Shown here piece by piece: positions 9,617-22,466 of a DNA stretch of 64,000 nucleotides. The stretch covers positions 94,522 to 158,521 of the forward strand of contig JADNYJ010000090.1 of assembly GCA_015501075.1 (NCBI GenBank), written 5' to 3'. The stretch comes from Gymnopilus junonius (lineage: Eukaryota; Basidiomycota; Agaricomycetes; Agaricales; Galerinaceae). The notes under the pieces were generated by a model that was not told the origin of the DNA, did not search any database, and was given only the letters and a program-made list of their open reading frames with translations. The translations under genes were made by a program, and so were the position numbers. Numbering within the stretch: position 1 is the stretch's first letter; each line of letters starts with the position of its first letter.

Positions 9617-12600
9617 GAAGGAGGAAGAAAAAGAGACAGAGACATCATTGATGCATCACGTTCTGAAGGCATGGTCAATGGATCTCAGATGAAAGGGTCA
9701 CCCAAATTTGGTTGCACCCCTGGGACCTGGTCACATCACACAAATGCTGAAAAAGTGGTGCAGCAATTTCTCATGCAAATGACTGTAATGTAAATAAGTT
9801 AAAAGATAGCAAGAAATTTTGAGAAAGATAAACAAAACAAAGTGAAATGATGTTTAGACTGTGGAAAATATAGCAGTTGGGGCTTATCTAATCTCCTCCT
9901 TGCAATACATAAAGGTGCACAGGGCTGCTATAGATGTTGATGAGACACTCCACATTGTCAGTGAGCTTCTGGAGCATTTCAGCCCAGAAGTTGTCCTGGA
10001 TCATGATTCCTTGAGCTTCATCATGGAATTCACTTTGGTATTACACTAGCACCCAAAGCTACAGTTGGGCTCCATTGTGAATGGTTAGACTACTTCTGGA
10101 GGCCTCAAAGTAGAAACCATCCTCCCTGGTTTGTGTCAGTGATAGTAGCTGATCAGCAGACCAGAGCAAGTAGGCTATTGCAGCCTTGCTTGTCTTTCAC
10201 CAGGGTACTGAGGTGTTTTCATCTAGGTACATGGCTGGGAGTGTTCTTGCAGAGGATGCAGAATTGTACTCCTTACATACCACAATTGTCAGGGCTTGTG
10301 CTGTGGATAATTGCAACTACATTATTATCTTCATCAGCAAAATGTGATTTCAGGCCATAGAGTGGGTATATGCCACAGACAGACAAATATAGCAACAGGG
10401 TTTGGATCGGCTAGTATGTCATAGTCCATAGCATCCATAGAACTATGTAGCACTGCACCTGTGCTATGCAGCTCTATGCAGCTCTGTCCACAAATTATCA
10501 GGTGATTATATAGAGATCTATAAAATATGTCATGTGCCTTGCCTCCCAGGCCCATCAATGAACTCTTCCTTAAGTTCAATGATCTCACCCTAAACTTCCA
10601 AGCCTACCATATTATATAAACATTTGAAAGTTTGAATTTATTAATATTGCTATCCTTTTGTCTTTCTCCTCATCATTGTTAGCCCTTTCGACCCCCTTCA
10701 TCTCCTTCTCTTCATCCCCCCCCTTCATCTCCTCTCTTCATTTCCCTTCTATTCATCCCTTCTATTCATCCACCTCTCCTTTGTCAATTGTGGCTGACAT
10801 CTGTCACCCAATTTCCACCACAAGTCCAGCTGATGTCTGGCATGAGTGGCATCCTTTTCATAATATTGTATGTTTCATTTATATAAACCATTCAAAAGTT
10901 CTTACTAACTAATTGGACAGATACTTAGGTCTTTGTTTTGTGAGTGATTGTGGAGAGGTTGGGGGATTAATAGGATGTCAAGGGTGGTCTTGAGTGGTGT
11001 GTGACATTGATTTGGGATACATAAGTCTGAAATCAACAAAGTCATGTGATATATTTTAGTCACACTGCCATGTACCACCAACATAGTATTATGTAGTACC
11101 TAAGAGTTTAGTTCATTACCTTGTATTGTAGACTTAGCATGTAAATATATAACTTTTCCCTCTACTTATTGTCATATTATTATTATTATCATATTAGAAC
11201 CAAATTGAGCTATTCAAATAATAATATATGTTATTGCTATCAAGTCCTGTACATTGCTGACACCTGACTCTACAGTTCTATGGAGTGGCAGTGTAGTTCT
11301 GCATAGCAACATGTAGAAGGTGCATGAGTCCATATATAGAAGAACCCATTCTATGGCTCTATGGTGCTACATAGAACTGCCTAGCACTGGACAGCCCACC
11401 CACATTTTGCTGATGGAGGATAAACTACCCTTAGGACTATCCATATTGCCCTTCTGGACCAGCACAATACTATAGGCTGATCTATTGGATTTTCCATATT
11501 GCTCTCTAGAGCAATGTCATTGTGCTGAAGGCAGATAAAGATATGAAGATATGAAGATCAGAGCAGCCAAAGTCAAGGACAGCAAGGATCCTGGATCAAA
11601 GAACTGAGCATCAGGAGAAGACCAGGAAAATTAGTGGGAATTTTTTCTTTCTTTCTTTCTTTTCTTTTCAGCTTGCTTTTCAATTTTTATTTTCATTCTC
11701 ATTCAACCAATTTCATTTTTTTTCATAATTGATGCTTATGTCTGGGGGGCCATTGTGACATTTTTAATTCTTCTATATGGATTTATCTTTTTTGACTATT
11801 ATTTATATTTGGACTCCTACATGACCTCTAAACATGTAGGAGGCTCTGTGATGATGTGTGGATAGATTAGATACATGCCTAGAGGCCAAATAGTAGCCAT
11901 CAGTTTGTACTTGTTTACTGTTACCTACTAAGGCAGTGACTCTGCCTTATTTGGAATATAGTTAACCTTTGTCCTGTTCTCCCATCTGTCTGTGCTCTCT
12001 TACCCTGCCTGAGGGTTTCCTTCCTCTAAGCTTGCCAGCTAAGCACCCAGACATCTGCTTCCCAGTCATGGGTGACATGATCTCTCTGCCTAGAGTTACA
12101 AGGCTGTCTCAGGAGTCATCCTACTTAGGTAGCTGCTTCTCCCTCTTTCTAGAGGTTGATGCACTCTCCAGCTGCTCCCTCCTTTCCCCTTAGGTCTGAT
12201 GTGCCTCCAGGTAGCTCCCTTTGGGATGCAAGCCTCTGCACTAAAGTCCTGTGACTGCCAAGCATCACAGATGCAGTCTAAAGGTTGGAAAGGTCCAGCT
12301 TCTCCAGGCCAATATGCTGGAGAGTGCCTTAGTGACAGAAAACCTTGAAAAGGCAGATGTTGTTTTGATCAGCAATAAACTTTTCAGTGCCAAAAGTAAG
12401 TGCTTCTGTACATAACTTTATCTTTGCTGATAAAAATGCTGCAAATCATAATGTTATCCAACTTCTACAGTGTCTCAGAAAAGGGGCAAAGGTTTTTATT
12501 TTGGAGCCTTTAGTAATGACATGTTCATTGGGTAGACCACTCTCACAGTGAAATGTATTTTTTTTTATTTTTCCTGAGAACTACAACTGATGAACAGTTC

Positions 12601-13057
12601 AGCTTAGCAACCCTACATCAGGAAACCCCCCCCTGCTAATTGTTATAAATTAGTCAAAATTTGGTCAGAATGTGCTTCAGAAAGTTCACAATAAGTGCAA
12701 TATGCTGGGTTAGTTGGATAAGGTGGGTACCCCATTTATCTGGAGCTAATCCAGCACATATTTCCAACTGATTCTGGCTAACTGGTGACTTATGTTTGCC
12801 TATCAAGTTTTGGCTTTCTCAGTATTACCACTCTGTTTTGTTGATATTCATAGTACTCTAGGCTTAGGATAGAATGAAAACATGATAACATTCATTTATT
12901 CAAGGTATGGGACAACAGAGGTACTATCTAATCAAGGCCAGACAAATCAAGTATTGTGAGAGCATTACCTTGACTTTTGGCTCCCAAGTCAGAGGACACA
13001 TTCCCAGCCCTAGAAAGAACATAAGTATAAGATCATACAAAGTTAGAGAGAGAAGAC
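9617..13057. other. CpG-depleted repeat DNA with no intact gene
   Basis: About 3.4 kb with nearly no CpG (essentially none between 11.0 and 13.0 kb). Short frames around 9.86-10.36 kb and 10.66-10.91 kb match nothing recognised. A (TTTC)n tract lies at about 11647-11670. A polypurine-like TCTGGGGGG followed by TGTGACA at about 11740-11760 could mark a retrotransposon 3' LTR start, listed separately. Remaining sequence is probably old transposon debris. Confidence 0.5.
11754..12400 (+). repeat. possible degenerate 3' LTR, right end undefined
   Basis: A G-rich purine tract ends just before TGTGACATTTTTAATTC, the arrangement expected at an LTR retrotransposon 3' end (PPT then TG). A CCTACATG...CATGTAGG stem-loop follows at 11815-11842. 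No second LTR copy was found in the window and the right boundary is a guess, so this is a weak call. Confidence 0.25.
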
Positions 13058-14660
13058 TTACATGACTCTAGAATAGATAGTTGACATCAGTGCATGATAT
13101 GTGTTGATCCTTGTCTTCAGTGATGTAAGGACCTCAATATGCTGATCATAAACTGCCTTGAATTGATCACCTTCAAACTTCTCCACAGCATTTGAGTTTG
13201 CTTTGCCTATCTTCTTGCCCTTGTGCCATTCCCATATTGCAGCATACAGCTTGAAATCCATCATAAGTCATCTGAAACCTGATGAGATTCCAATAACTTA
13301 CTGCAGTCACACACAAAGCAATAAGAGGGATCATGAGCTCAGGTTCCAGAAGTGTAGGGTGAAAAGAGATGTATTGATCCTTGAACTTAAAGCTGAAAGC
13401 AGTTGGCATAGCAAAAAAAGTGTCCTTGATGGTGTCAATGAGGGCCTGGTTGAGGTAAATCTGAATGTCTGTCTTTGACCCTTTTGCCAACCAAATTTCC
13501 TATGCAAAAAGTTTAGGTATCAGATGGTGTGAGGCTGTACAGAAGAGAATAATTACCTGTCCCTTGTCCAACATACCCCACTTCCTGGGGTACACATACA
13601 TGTCATTCTCTAGTAGTGCAGCCACACACACTATGCAAACTGCATTGACACCAAGTTGGAACCCAGCAATATGGGTCAATGCACTGTTGCAGGGCTTGCC
13701 ATGCCAGATTGACAGGTGGTTGATAACCTTAAAGTAAAAACAAAGTTGATCACAGGGTAGACAAACATAAATGAAAGGATTAGATGTACCCATTTACCAG
13801 TGACCTGGATGAATTTGTCATCCTCTGTGGTTCTCTTCTGAAGAGGATCATATATCTTGATATCCTTCTTTAGGAGAGGCTTGACTGTCATGGACAGGAC
13901 CAACCTCTTGTAGGCTTTGGCATGATAAAGCTCCAGCCATGCATGCTCAACCACCAGGGCCTTCTTGACAAGCTTGATGGCTTTGTGGCAAAGAGCACAG
14001 ATAGGGCTGGTCTGGCCAGTAAGCCCACCCTTGACATCAAGGCATGCATGCACTGGCCAAGCCTTCTCCAATTTCATACTGTCTTTGGTATCACTTTTGA
14101 CCTTAACAGTCAAGGCAGGGCATGAATGGCTGGACTTCTTCCCCTTGGTTAAGGATGCATGCTGAGAAGGGTGGCCAGATGCTGTAAGTAGCTAATCAGT
14201 AATCAGTGGGAAGTAGATAGAGATACCATGATGCACCTCCACAAGAAAGGCAGTCTGCCATTTCATGCCTTTGCCTGCAGAGGAGATTGTAAGGATCATG
14301 GCAGATCACATACAAGAAAAATCATGCTTACTTTTGAAGCCTGACACTTGACAGGGCCAGCTCCTCCTCCTCCTCCTCCTCCTCCTCCTCCTCCTTGGCA
14401 TTGCCTTCCTTCTGATCATATTCATCAAGTAAGCCTTGGATTCTGATATTGGAGGGTATGAGCCTCTGAGCTGGAAGCATGGTAGCTATGACTGGATGCC
14501 ATGCTAGCCATCTTGACACCATTGTCATCATCAAAAAGGTCTGCAGGGTCTTGAGGAGCCTACAGCCACAGGCATAGGTGAGCGAGGTCAGATCTGTAAG
14601 CATACACATTACCTCATCATCTAGCACCTTGCATGCCTGCTTGTCTGTCATCCCTGCCAC
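13058..14660 (-). pseudogene. DUF6532-domain protein, decayed
   Basis: Minus-strand exons can be joined in frame. An Asp-rich N-terminus (about 14660-14330) is followed by ASLTKGKKSSHSCPALTVKV and KLVKKALVVEHAWLELYHAK. Then VINHLSIWHGKPCN and LLENDMYVYPRKWGMLDKG lead into YLNQALIDTIKDTFFAM, then IPLIALCVTA spliced to LYAAIWEWHKGKK and FKAVYDQHIEVLTSL. The final block is the characteristic core of the agaricomycete DUF6532 family: a buried helix, the ALxxTAxxxAxxEWxxGxx motif, then F..YxxHxxxL. The splice at 13,256-13,307 (GTAAGT...CAAG) fits this well. The function of DUF6532 proteins is unknown. The N-terminal exon contains TGA codons in its best frame and the gene lies inside the CpG-poor island, so it is probably dead. 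Confidence 0.6.
14361..14394. repeat. (CTC/GAG)n trinucleotide microsatellite
   Basis: Eleven or so CTC units in the N-terminal exon region of the DUF6532 relic. They read as a Glu or Gly run on the minus strand, depending on frame. Confidence 0.85.
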
Positions 14661-16688
14661 ATCAAGGTCTTTATCATCTTCCCCAGAATCATTGCTCTGG
14701 CCTTCATCACCAATGTCAGAGTGAGTAGGTCATCATCAGGGGATGATGAATCCTCTGATTTGGGAAGAACTGGCTTTGAGGGCTTGACAGTTTTGTGCAG
14801 GTCTTCTGAGCATTGGCCTGCCCTTTCAAAGTGTTTTTGGGACCTAAATGAGGTCAGTTAGACAGTGCATAGTAAGAAGAAAGCCACTTACCTAGTGTGG
14901 GTGCAATTCATATAGATAATGGACATGGTGGTGAGAAGTCAAGAGGTGAGAGTTTATCTCTATCAGTGATGTCCATCTCATCATTAATAAGCAATGTCAA
15001 CAACTCACCAGACTAGGCCAACTTTCTTTCTGCTTGACCACCAGCATTGCCTACATCACCTCTCTTCTGCTTCTTTCCTGCAATGAAGGTCAGGCCAAAT
15101 CATCACCAATGATGTCTTGAAGCATACCTTTCACATTCTTTTGGGCCTTAGTGTGCTCTTGTTCATTGCTCTCATGTTCCAAGAGCTGCTCATCATCTGG
15201 TGAGCATGGTCTTTTTTCCCTTCAGCCTCATACTACTGTACTAAAATGTTCAATTTGACACCCCCTCCAACCTGTGACCGACCAAACCACTTTTTCATTT
15301 CATCAGATTACCAAATTTGGATGTTTTTGATGGATTTGTAAGCAAATTTGGGCTCCGGAAGCCCATTCCAGGAAATTTTTTGAGGATTTTGTTGTGACTG
15401 CTGCCCAATTTCATCGTTTTAGAGAGGCCTGTAATGCGTGACCTGTCGAATTGAATAAAATGGTACAGTACTCTAAAAAATTTTTCAAGGTACTATACAA
15501 GGGGGTATTGGGATTTAGATGCTGGACCAGGTCCCAGTTGGTTGGTTCAGCCATCAGGCTGGAAAAAATTATTTCTACATGTATGATTTTTTGTCATTTT
15601 TGGCTCAGAAATGGACCTTTGCATCCTGGAATTATGCTTTAAATGTATATAAGACCCCTCAGTAGCAAAAAAGTGCTAAAAAAAAGAGATAACAGACTCA
15701 TCAAACATTAGATCATTTATATAGATAAGATAAGCAGCCTCAAAAATAATCAGAAGTTAATGTTCATTTTGTTTCTGGGGAGAACAAAGAAGGGCAAGGG
15801 TGCAGGAAGCATAAGGCTATGATCATAGAGGGGTTAGACCAATGCTACTGTGGTCAGAAGCTAAGCATGAAGGATGAGGGCATGCTAAAATGTAGAGAAG
15901 CAGGTTGTGAGACACAGTGGGTAAGTATTGACATTTGCCAAAGATCAAGTCATAAAAACTTTACTTGAAATCAATGTAGTGGCATCTGACATGTGTTCAG
16001 CTTGATCAGATACTGAAGAGATGGGTTTGTGAGGCCTGTGAGATGATGAAAGGAGGTCAAGGAGGCAAGATAGCATTGTCAATGATCAATGCTGATGTCA
16101 GAATTCCATATATAGAAATGTTCCTGATGACAAATCAATCATGTGGTTGGTTGGTTCAGCCAACTTGGCCATCCAAATTATTTCATCACTAGGTATGGCT
16201 TTCAGATCCTGATACCCCCTTGGAACTATACTAGGGTGAGAGTGTTTGTCAGATGCACTTGCTTCCTTCTTGGCCTTTTCCTTGGCATTTCTGGGTCCTG
16301 TTCAAGTGATGGTAAGCCATGATTCACTTTGACAAGATATCAGAACTGATTGCCTTTGCCAGCTGCAATCAGCCTACATTCCTCCTCTTGTTTGCAGGAT
16401 TTGGCTGCAGCCAGCTTCTGCCATCAGAGCTGTTTGTCAATCTTGAGCCTTTTCACCTCTGGGTCCATTATTGTGTCATCATCATCCATTGGTAGCCTCA
16501 AATGTGTCATATGCTCATGGGAGTCAATGGAGGAAGGGACAGAATAGGAGAGAGGCTGCCACTTTGCATTGATGGCAGAGATCAAGCCACTACCACCTTT
16601 GTTTGTTGCAACTGGTCAGTTTTGCAACACCTTCTACAATTTGCTTCCATTCACTCAATATGGCTGGCATTACTAAGATGTCATCCTT
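14661..16688. other. degenerate repeat DNA, no gene recognised
   Basis: CpG-poor debris. Two segments are related to each other: TTGGTTGGTTCAGCCA...AAATTATTTC at about 15537-15578 and about 16145-16186, a possible pair of element ends or an old duplication about 0.6 kb apart. No transposase frame could be read between them. Confidence 0.4.
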
Positions 16689-16696
16689 ATCTTCAT

Positions 16697-17269
16697 TAGG
16701 GTTGCCGAAGTTCAGTTCAGAACTGACAGTTCGAACCTGAACTGGCTGAACTGAACTGCAGTTCGGATGCAGTTCTGGTTCTCAGTTCGGCCTATGGCCA
16801 GTCAGTTCGAACTGAACTGAACTGTTTGTTGGGTGTGGTTAAAATTATCAAATTTTGACCTTCAAAAGTGATTATTTTGGCATCAAAAAATTACCATTAG
16901 ATTCCCATAATGTATAGAGAACTTCTTAGCACTAATCCCAAGCACTAGATGACATAAAATAATTTCTTAAAATGATTTTATTTATTGTGTGAGGACATGA
17001 GTTACATGACACTACCCAATGCTTGAAAAATCAGTAAATAATATACTGTTTTGTACATATAGCAATGTCCAATGATAGAAGATAGACATATCTATAGTCT
17101 ATCTACTATTTCAAAGCCTCAGATGAAAGAAAATTTTATGTTCTGGCCATTGCCAGTTCAGAACAGTTCGAACCAGTTCGAACTGAGAACTGAACTGAAC
17201 TGGGAAGTTCAGTTCTCAGTTCAGAAAATTGGCCAAAGAACTGAACTGAACTGAACTTCGGCAACCCTA
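16697..17269. mobile_element. non-autonomous hAT element with 8-bp target duplication
   Basis: The element starts TAGGGTTGCCGAAGTTCAG and ends with the exact inverted complement, CTGAACTTCGGCAACCCTA. The 8-mer ATCTTCAT lies directly on both sides (16689-16696 and 17270-17277). An 8-bp duplication is diagnostic of hAT transposition. The subterminal zones consist of repeated GTTCAGTTCAG / CTGAACTGAAC blocks in both orientations, the likely transposase-binding array. The 573-bp interior has no transposase. Its TIR differs from that of the autonomous hAT at 22.1 kb beyond the first TAGGG-like bases, so a different hAT probably mobilised it. Confidence 0.88.
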
Positions 17270-17299
17270 ATCTTCATACCATCTTCCTTTCACAATTCC

Positions 17300-19680
17300 T
17301 TGTATTTTGCCATGTCATCCAATACATCACTTACTTGCCTGGGTTGCAATAAACTGTTTACTCTCCATAGAAACCTCAAATCCCATCTCTCCCAATCTAG
17401 AGATCCCTTGTGCTGTGCTGCATACAAGGACTTCAGGAAGTCCAATTCTGAAACACTGCAGCCTACTGCTGGGCAAGACATCATACCTTTTGTGGGCAAT
17501 GCTTTTGGCAGTGCTGAAGATTACATGGAAGACACTTTTGGCCAGGATTCCACTATTCCACCACTGACACCTTCAATGAGGAAGACACTTCTTGTCAAGA
17601 TTCAGCTCAGGCTGCTGATGTCTCCAATGGGGATTTTCTGTGGGATGAAGTTTCAGAAGCTGATAAGAAGGAGGATGATGATGAGGCCACTGAGATGGAA
17701 GCAGAACTCAAGAATGCTTGGGAGCTACTTAGGAAGGGTGCACCATTTGAGGGCACATGATGACTGCATTACTGCCAAAGATGAGCAAGCCACCACCAAT
17801 GAAGGAGAGGAGGAAGACAAGGAGGTTGAGATGCACTGAAATTTAGAGCATGTCATCCTTGGTGAAGGCCTTGGTGTGAAGCCTGCTGCTCAGGTCTGCT
17901 ATATGGCCTTGTCCAAGGTGGGGCAACCACTCACTCATGAAGGCCCAAGTGACAAACACTATCAGGCATCAATTAAAGGGGAGAAAAATCCATGGATGCC
18001 TTTTAACTTGAAGCTGGATTGGGAAATGGCTAGGAAGGCCAAGCTATGAGGATTGGACTCAGCAGCATTTTCAGATCTTCTGAAAATTGAAGGGGCAAGG
18101 GCTAGCATTTCTTCATTGTGTATCAAATCAATTTACCATGTTGTAGGTTTGAGAATGACTCAGGCTTTCATACAAGACCTTGGAGCAACTCAACAGGATA
18201 ATTGATGACTGCCTACCTAGCAGGCCTCAATTTTGATGTCATGAAGTTGTCCAAGGTGGTGAGGTACTTGAGTTCTTCTTGCAAGATAAACTCAAGTGTT
18301 TCAGAGCATTATGGGGTGACACCAACTTTGTTTTCAACCTGATATTTGAACCCAAATGTCAATATGCAGATGAAGACTGCACAATTTGGCTGTACCATGA
18401 TATGCATACAGGAAAGTGGTGGTGGACAACTCAGGTATTTTATCTTGCCTGAAACTGCATTACTGGTTGCTCATTCTTTATTTCTTCTAGAAAAAGGTTC
18501 AAAGCTCAACTCAATGAAAGAACTGCACTATCATTCCAATAATCATCTCCTCTGACAAAACTCAGCTTATGTCATTTAAGGGGAAAATAGCCTACCCAGT
18601 CTATATGACCATCAGCAACCTCCCAAAGCACATCTGACAAAAACCTTCTCACCAGGGCCAAGTCTTGATTGCCTATCTTCCAACATCTAAGCTTGACCAC
18701 ATCACCAATAAGGCCTCATGCCATTGCTGTCTTTCAAACCTTTTTCACTATTGTATGCACTACATTCTCAAGCTGCTGGAGAGGATTGTTCAGGAAGGCA
18801 TAATTCTTGTCAGCAGTGATGGCACAGCAAGAAGGTGTTATCCTATTCTCACAGCATATGTAGGGGACTATCCTGAACAGGTTCTGGTTGGCCTCATGAA
18901 AAACAGTGACTGTCCCATCTGTTCTGCATTGTGCAATCAAATTGGCAAGTTGGATAGCATCTTAGAGCCCCATGATACAGAACATATCATTGAGGCTCTC
19001 AATTCAATCAAAGATGGTGTGAAGGAGTTTGCAGATGCATGTGCTTGGGAACAGATTAAGCCAGTCCAGGACATCTTCTGGAAGGACCTGCCTTACATCA
19101 ATATCTACTGCTCAATTACCCCCAATATCCTCCACCAGTTGTTTCAAGGACTCCTTATAGCATGGATCAGAGCAGTGTGTGGAGATACAGAGATTGATGC
19201 TAGATGCTGCCACCTTCCACTGAATCACCACATTTGCCTCTTTCTTAAAGGCATTTTACACTTGCCTTGGGTGACTGGAACTGAACATGATCAGATCTCA
19301 TGATTCCTTCTGGCACTGGTGGCTGATATTCATCTCCCAGGCAGACACTCAAATGCACAGCTTGTATGAGCTGTGTGAGCTGTCCTTGATTTCATATATC
19401 TTGCCCAATACCCTATCCACACCTTAGAAACCCTCACCCAATTAGACAATGCACTTCAGCACTTCCACAAAAATTGTGATATCTTTATTTCTCTGGGAAT
19501 CTGATCACACTTCAACATCCCAAAGCTTCACTACATTGGACACTATCACCAATTTATTGAGCTTTATGGAACCCCAGACAACTTCAACACTGAGTACACT
19601 GAATGACTTCACATTGACCTTGCCAAAGAAGCTTATGAATCCACAAATTTCAAAGATGAATTCCCACAAATGACAGCCTA
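17300..19680 (+). pseudogene. Plavaka-type transposase, 5' and central part (interrupted)
   Basis: DNA transposase of the agaricomycete Plavaka group. In order: an N-terminal zinc finger (CLGCNKLFTLHRNLKSH...C, about 17330-17412), an acidic linker, then the hallmark YHDMHTGKWWWTTQ at about 18391-18432. AYPVYMTISNLPKHI, YLPTSKLDHITNKAS and AYVGDYPEQVLVGLMKNSDCP follow, then HFNIPKLHYIGHYHQFI with GTPDNFNTEYTE and DEFPQMTA. Multiple stops and frame changes occur; the stop after LPKHI is TGA where Arg is expected. The coding sequence breaks off at 19680 inside QMTA-Y and resumes at 30503, so a later transposon split it. Element termini were not found. Confidence 0.82.
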
Positions 19681-19931
19681 CACTGCTATTTTTATGAAAG
19701 GTTGATCTAACCTCAACTCCATGATCTGGCCACTGGATTTTCACACATCTCATGGCATTCTCCCACAGGTGGCAGCCAGCATCAATTTGCCATTATATCA
19801 TCATGTTGCCAGGTGGATGTTGCCGCTATGTGATAAGTAAAGCTGGAGAGAAGCTGGAGAAAGAACTGGTAGATCTGTGTGGTGGCAGCAGTCCCAATGG
19901 TGTGTTGGTTCATATCATCCATATGACAGCC

Positions 19932-20072
19932 CATTTGTAAATTAGCTGATGCAAAATATTGAGGCTATGAGATCTAGCAGAATGTAAATACATTGACAGG
20001 CATTTGTGATGTAGCTGACACAAAATATCAAGGCTACGAGATCTAGCAGGATGTAAATACATGCCTTGTCAG
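19932..20072 (+). repeat. subterminal tandem duplication of the CACTG element
   Basis: Two adjacent units of about 69 nt, both reading CATTTGT...AGCTGA..CAAAATAT..AGGCTA.GAGATCTAGCA and then ATGTAAATACAT. Repeated subterminal motifs are usual transposase-binding sites of CACTA elements. The units differ at about 10 positions. Confidence 0.75.
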
Positions 20073-20341
20073 CCTGAGTGTGTCTATTATTCTAGCTCAA
20101 CCTCAATTTTTGGGACACAGGTAAGTCAGGCCTTGAAAATCTATATATTTATGAGGTGGTTGATCTAGTAGTGAGATGCCACAATCTATTAACATCAGCT
20201 GAAGCTCATAATTATGGTACATGCTGGCAGGCTGGAGCAGAACTTGGAATTATGACAAATAGATACTGACATACTGTAGAATGAAAAGAGAGGAAAAAAG
20301 AATGATGAGCTGAACATTAGGCCATGCAGGGAATGGAGGAA

Positions 20342-21612
20342 CTAATCATCAGTCCTCTCTGAGGACTGTTTTGAAGGGTGCCTGCCAAGGGGAATCATCA
20401 TCAGGGATGACATATGTGGTTTTGTCCCCATACTTTTCATGATCTTTTTCCAGAATTCACTTGAAAGCACTGTCAAAGAGAGAGGTAAGCAAGATCCAGG
20501 TGGAAAACTTGAAGAACCAATGAAGTACCATTTAATCTTGTCTTTATCCTGACCAGCCTTTGTGCGAATCTCAAGCAACTGTTCATCAACTTTATTCCAA
20601 TACTTGGGATCACCATTGGATATGTCCTTGATGAAGAGGGCACACTAGAATCAGAATAAGTATGGCATTTCAAACAGTGAGTATGAGTTATATGTAAGTC
20701 TTACAAGAAGTGCAAGCCAGGCACAGAGAGCAGGAATGGCAGCAAGCTGGGTGTTAGTGATCACATTGAGAGCAAGTGAATAAATAGTCTCCAAAGAGCT
20801 ATCAGAATCCCTGAAGCTGGCCCTGATCTAAAGAACATAAAGTTAGAGTATTTCGCTTTTTTAGGCTCTGAATGCTTACAGCTTTCTTAATTTTGGAGTG
20901 AGCTTGAGTGAGTTCTTCTTTGATAGCACTGTTGATAACTTTCTTGGCAAAGACATTGAGATCAATGTTATTGGGAACATGAACATGGTCATGCATAATG
21001 ATATTCTAGTCAAATATAATCAATAATCTTAGAAAGAGGTGCAGGATTTGAACTTACAAAAACATGATCTCATGGGGTATTGCCTTTGTAGGCACTTAGT
21101 TTTGATGACAAGAGTATGACCATGATATAATTCTTGATGTTGTCCTGCATTTTGTGAATGAGATGGTCAAGTCTTATAGAAAACACTATAATGAATGATA
21201 CCATCAAAGGCTGTGAAACAGTGAAAGCCAGAGAGGCCTTGACCATGTTGTTCAACTTGTTCTTGGTGGCCAACAGTTGTGTATAGATTATGATGTCATG
21301 GCCAATTGGAGTGGACTGGGTGTTGAGATTTAGTACTGAGGTCCAGGCCATAGATATAACTTACCTTTATAAACTCATCAATGCTCTCAACTTGGTAGGG
21401 GTGGAGTTTCAAGCACTGAGCTTGTCAACAAGCCTTAATGCCCTCAGCATGCAATGAGCTGGCACCTGGTACTGACAACTGTGTGGATGGCATTGAGGAG
21501 CTGACCTCAGAAGGCTCACTGTCTGGGCCAGTGCCAGCTGGCAATATTCCAGGTGGAACATCTTCATCATCATCTTCCATGGGTGGTGGACTTGAGGCCA
21601 TAAGATCATCAA
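20342..21612 (-). pseudogene. unrecognised minus-strand gene relic inside the CACTG element
   Basis: Consistent minus-strand coding pieces are visible: VLNLNTQSTPIGHDIIIYTQLLA and KLNNMVKASLAFT near 21.3 kb, VPNNIDLNVFAKKVINSAIKEELTQAHSKIKKAV near 20.9 kb, and KYWNKVDEQLLEIRTKAGQDKDKI near 20.6 kb. These have the look of a helical accessory protein often met next to agaricomycete transposons, but I cannot name the family. Introns with GT-AG ends are plausible between pieces. It is opposite in strand to the transposase-like gene of the same element. Confidence 0.4.
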
Positions 21613-21933
21613 GGGGAAGAGGAGATGTTCCTCTTCAAGAAGAAGGTGGAGGGGGACTGGAAGACATCAATTATAAAATTAAGATTGTAGAGCCTAAGAA
21701 AAGAGGGAGAAGTGGTTTGAGTCAAAGAGGAAGAGAGGTGAGTAAAACCAATTTCAACCAACACATGACCCAGTAAAAAGAAACTCAGACAGCTTCTGCT
21801 GGAATCCCATTTGGCCACAGTCATCCATAAAACACTGGCAGCATGAAAGGAAAGAAAGCAGCAGACTTACCCAATGGTATGTTAAAACAATTGGCACCTT
21901 TACAAAAGTTTTTAAAACATGTTAGGATTCAAA

Positions 21934-22140
21934 ATGCATCCAATGGAAAGAAAGTTCCAATGCACCATCTGTCAAAAATATAATCCGGTTGATTTTTGTG
22001 GAGAATGGATTATTTGAAAAAGTATTGCCCTGTACCTCAAGTCATCTGTGCACAAGTGGTCCCTGGAATTGAAGGCAGCTTCTCTTGCCCATGATGTAGA
22101 AGTCAAGCCCAACACAAATCATGCCATCTATAATGAGCAA
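21934..22140 (+). pseudogene. N-terminal exon of the CACTG element transposase-like protein
   Basis: From ATG 21934 the frame encodes FQCTICQKYNPVDFCGEWI, a CxxC-containing N-terminus reminiscent of a zinc finger (SSVHKW downstream). It then runs to IYNEQ, exactly at the hAT insertion point. One TGA interrupts it near 22014. The reading frame continues after the hAT at 26243 (FTLSEGFTIS), with only one copy of the 8-bp duplication retained, so these are two halves of one exon. Confidence 0.55.
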
Positions 22141-22466
22141 TAAGGTAGGGCTGAAAAGTCCCCCCTGGTTAAAAACTGAGTTATAAACATTGGCTCTCCG
22201 ACGCCGCTTTTCAACCATTGTTAAAAACATTTTCGTTTTTAACATGTTAAAAACCCCTTTTCAACATTGTTAAAAAGTTTTTGAGCGTTAAAAAGTCCGG
22301 AGAGCTTGAAAAAAGCTCAAGAATGCCAGAAATTTATTCCTTGACTGCAGTACTGCCTCTGGAGTCTGGATCTTGTCATAATGGTGGTTCTATTTAAGCC
22401 TTAAGGGCATGTGATCATATTGACGTTGAGGTTTAAAATTAAATGAGTCATATTACATATGCAAAT

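Noticed and set aside
9861..10360. Small plus-strand frames that could be the DDE part of the Tc1 relic
   Set aside because: Neither strand gave recognisable catalytic motifs, so a link to the HTH fragment at 9.2-9.6 kb was not supported.
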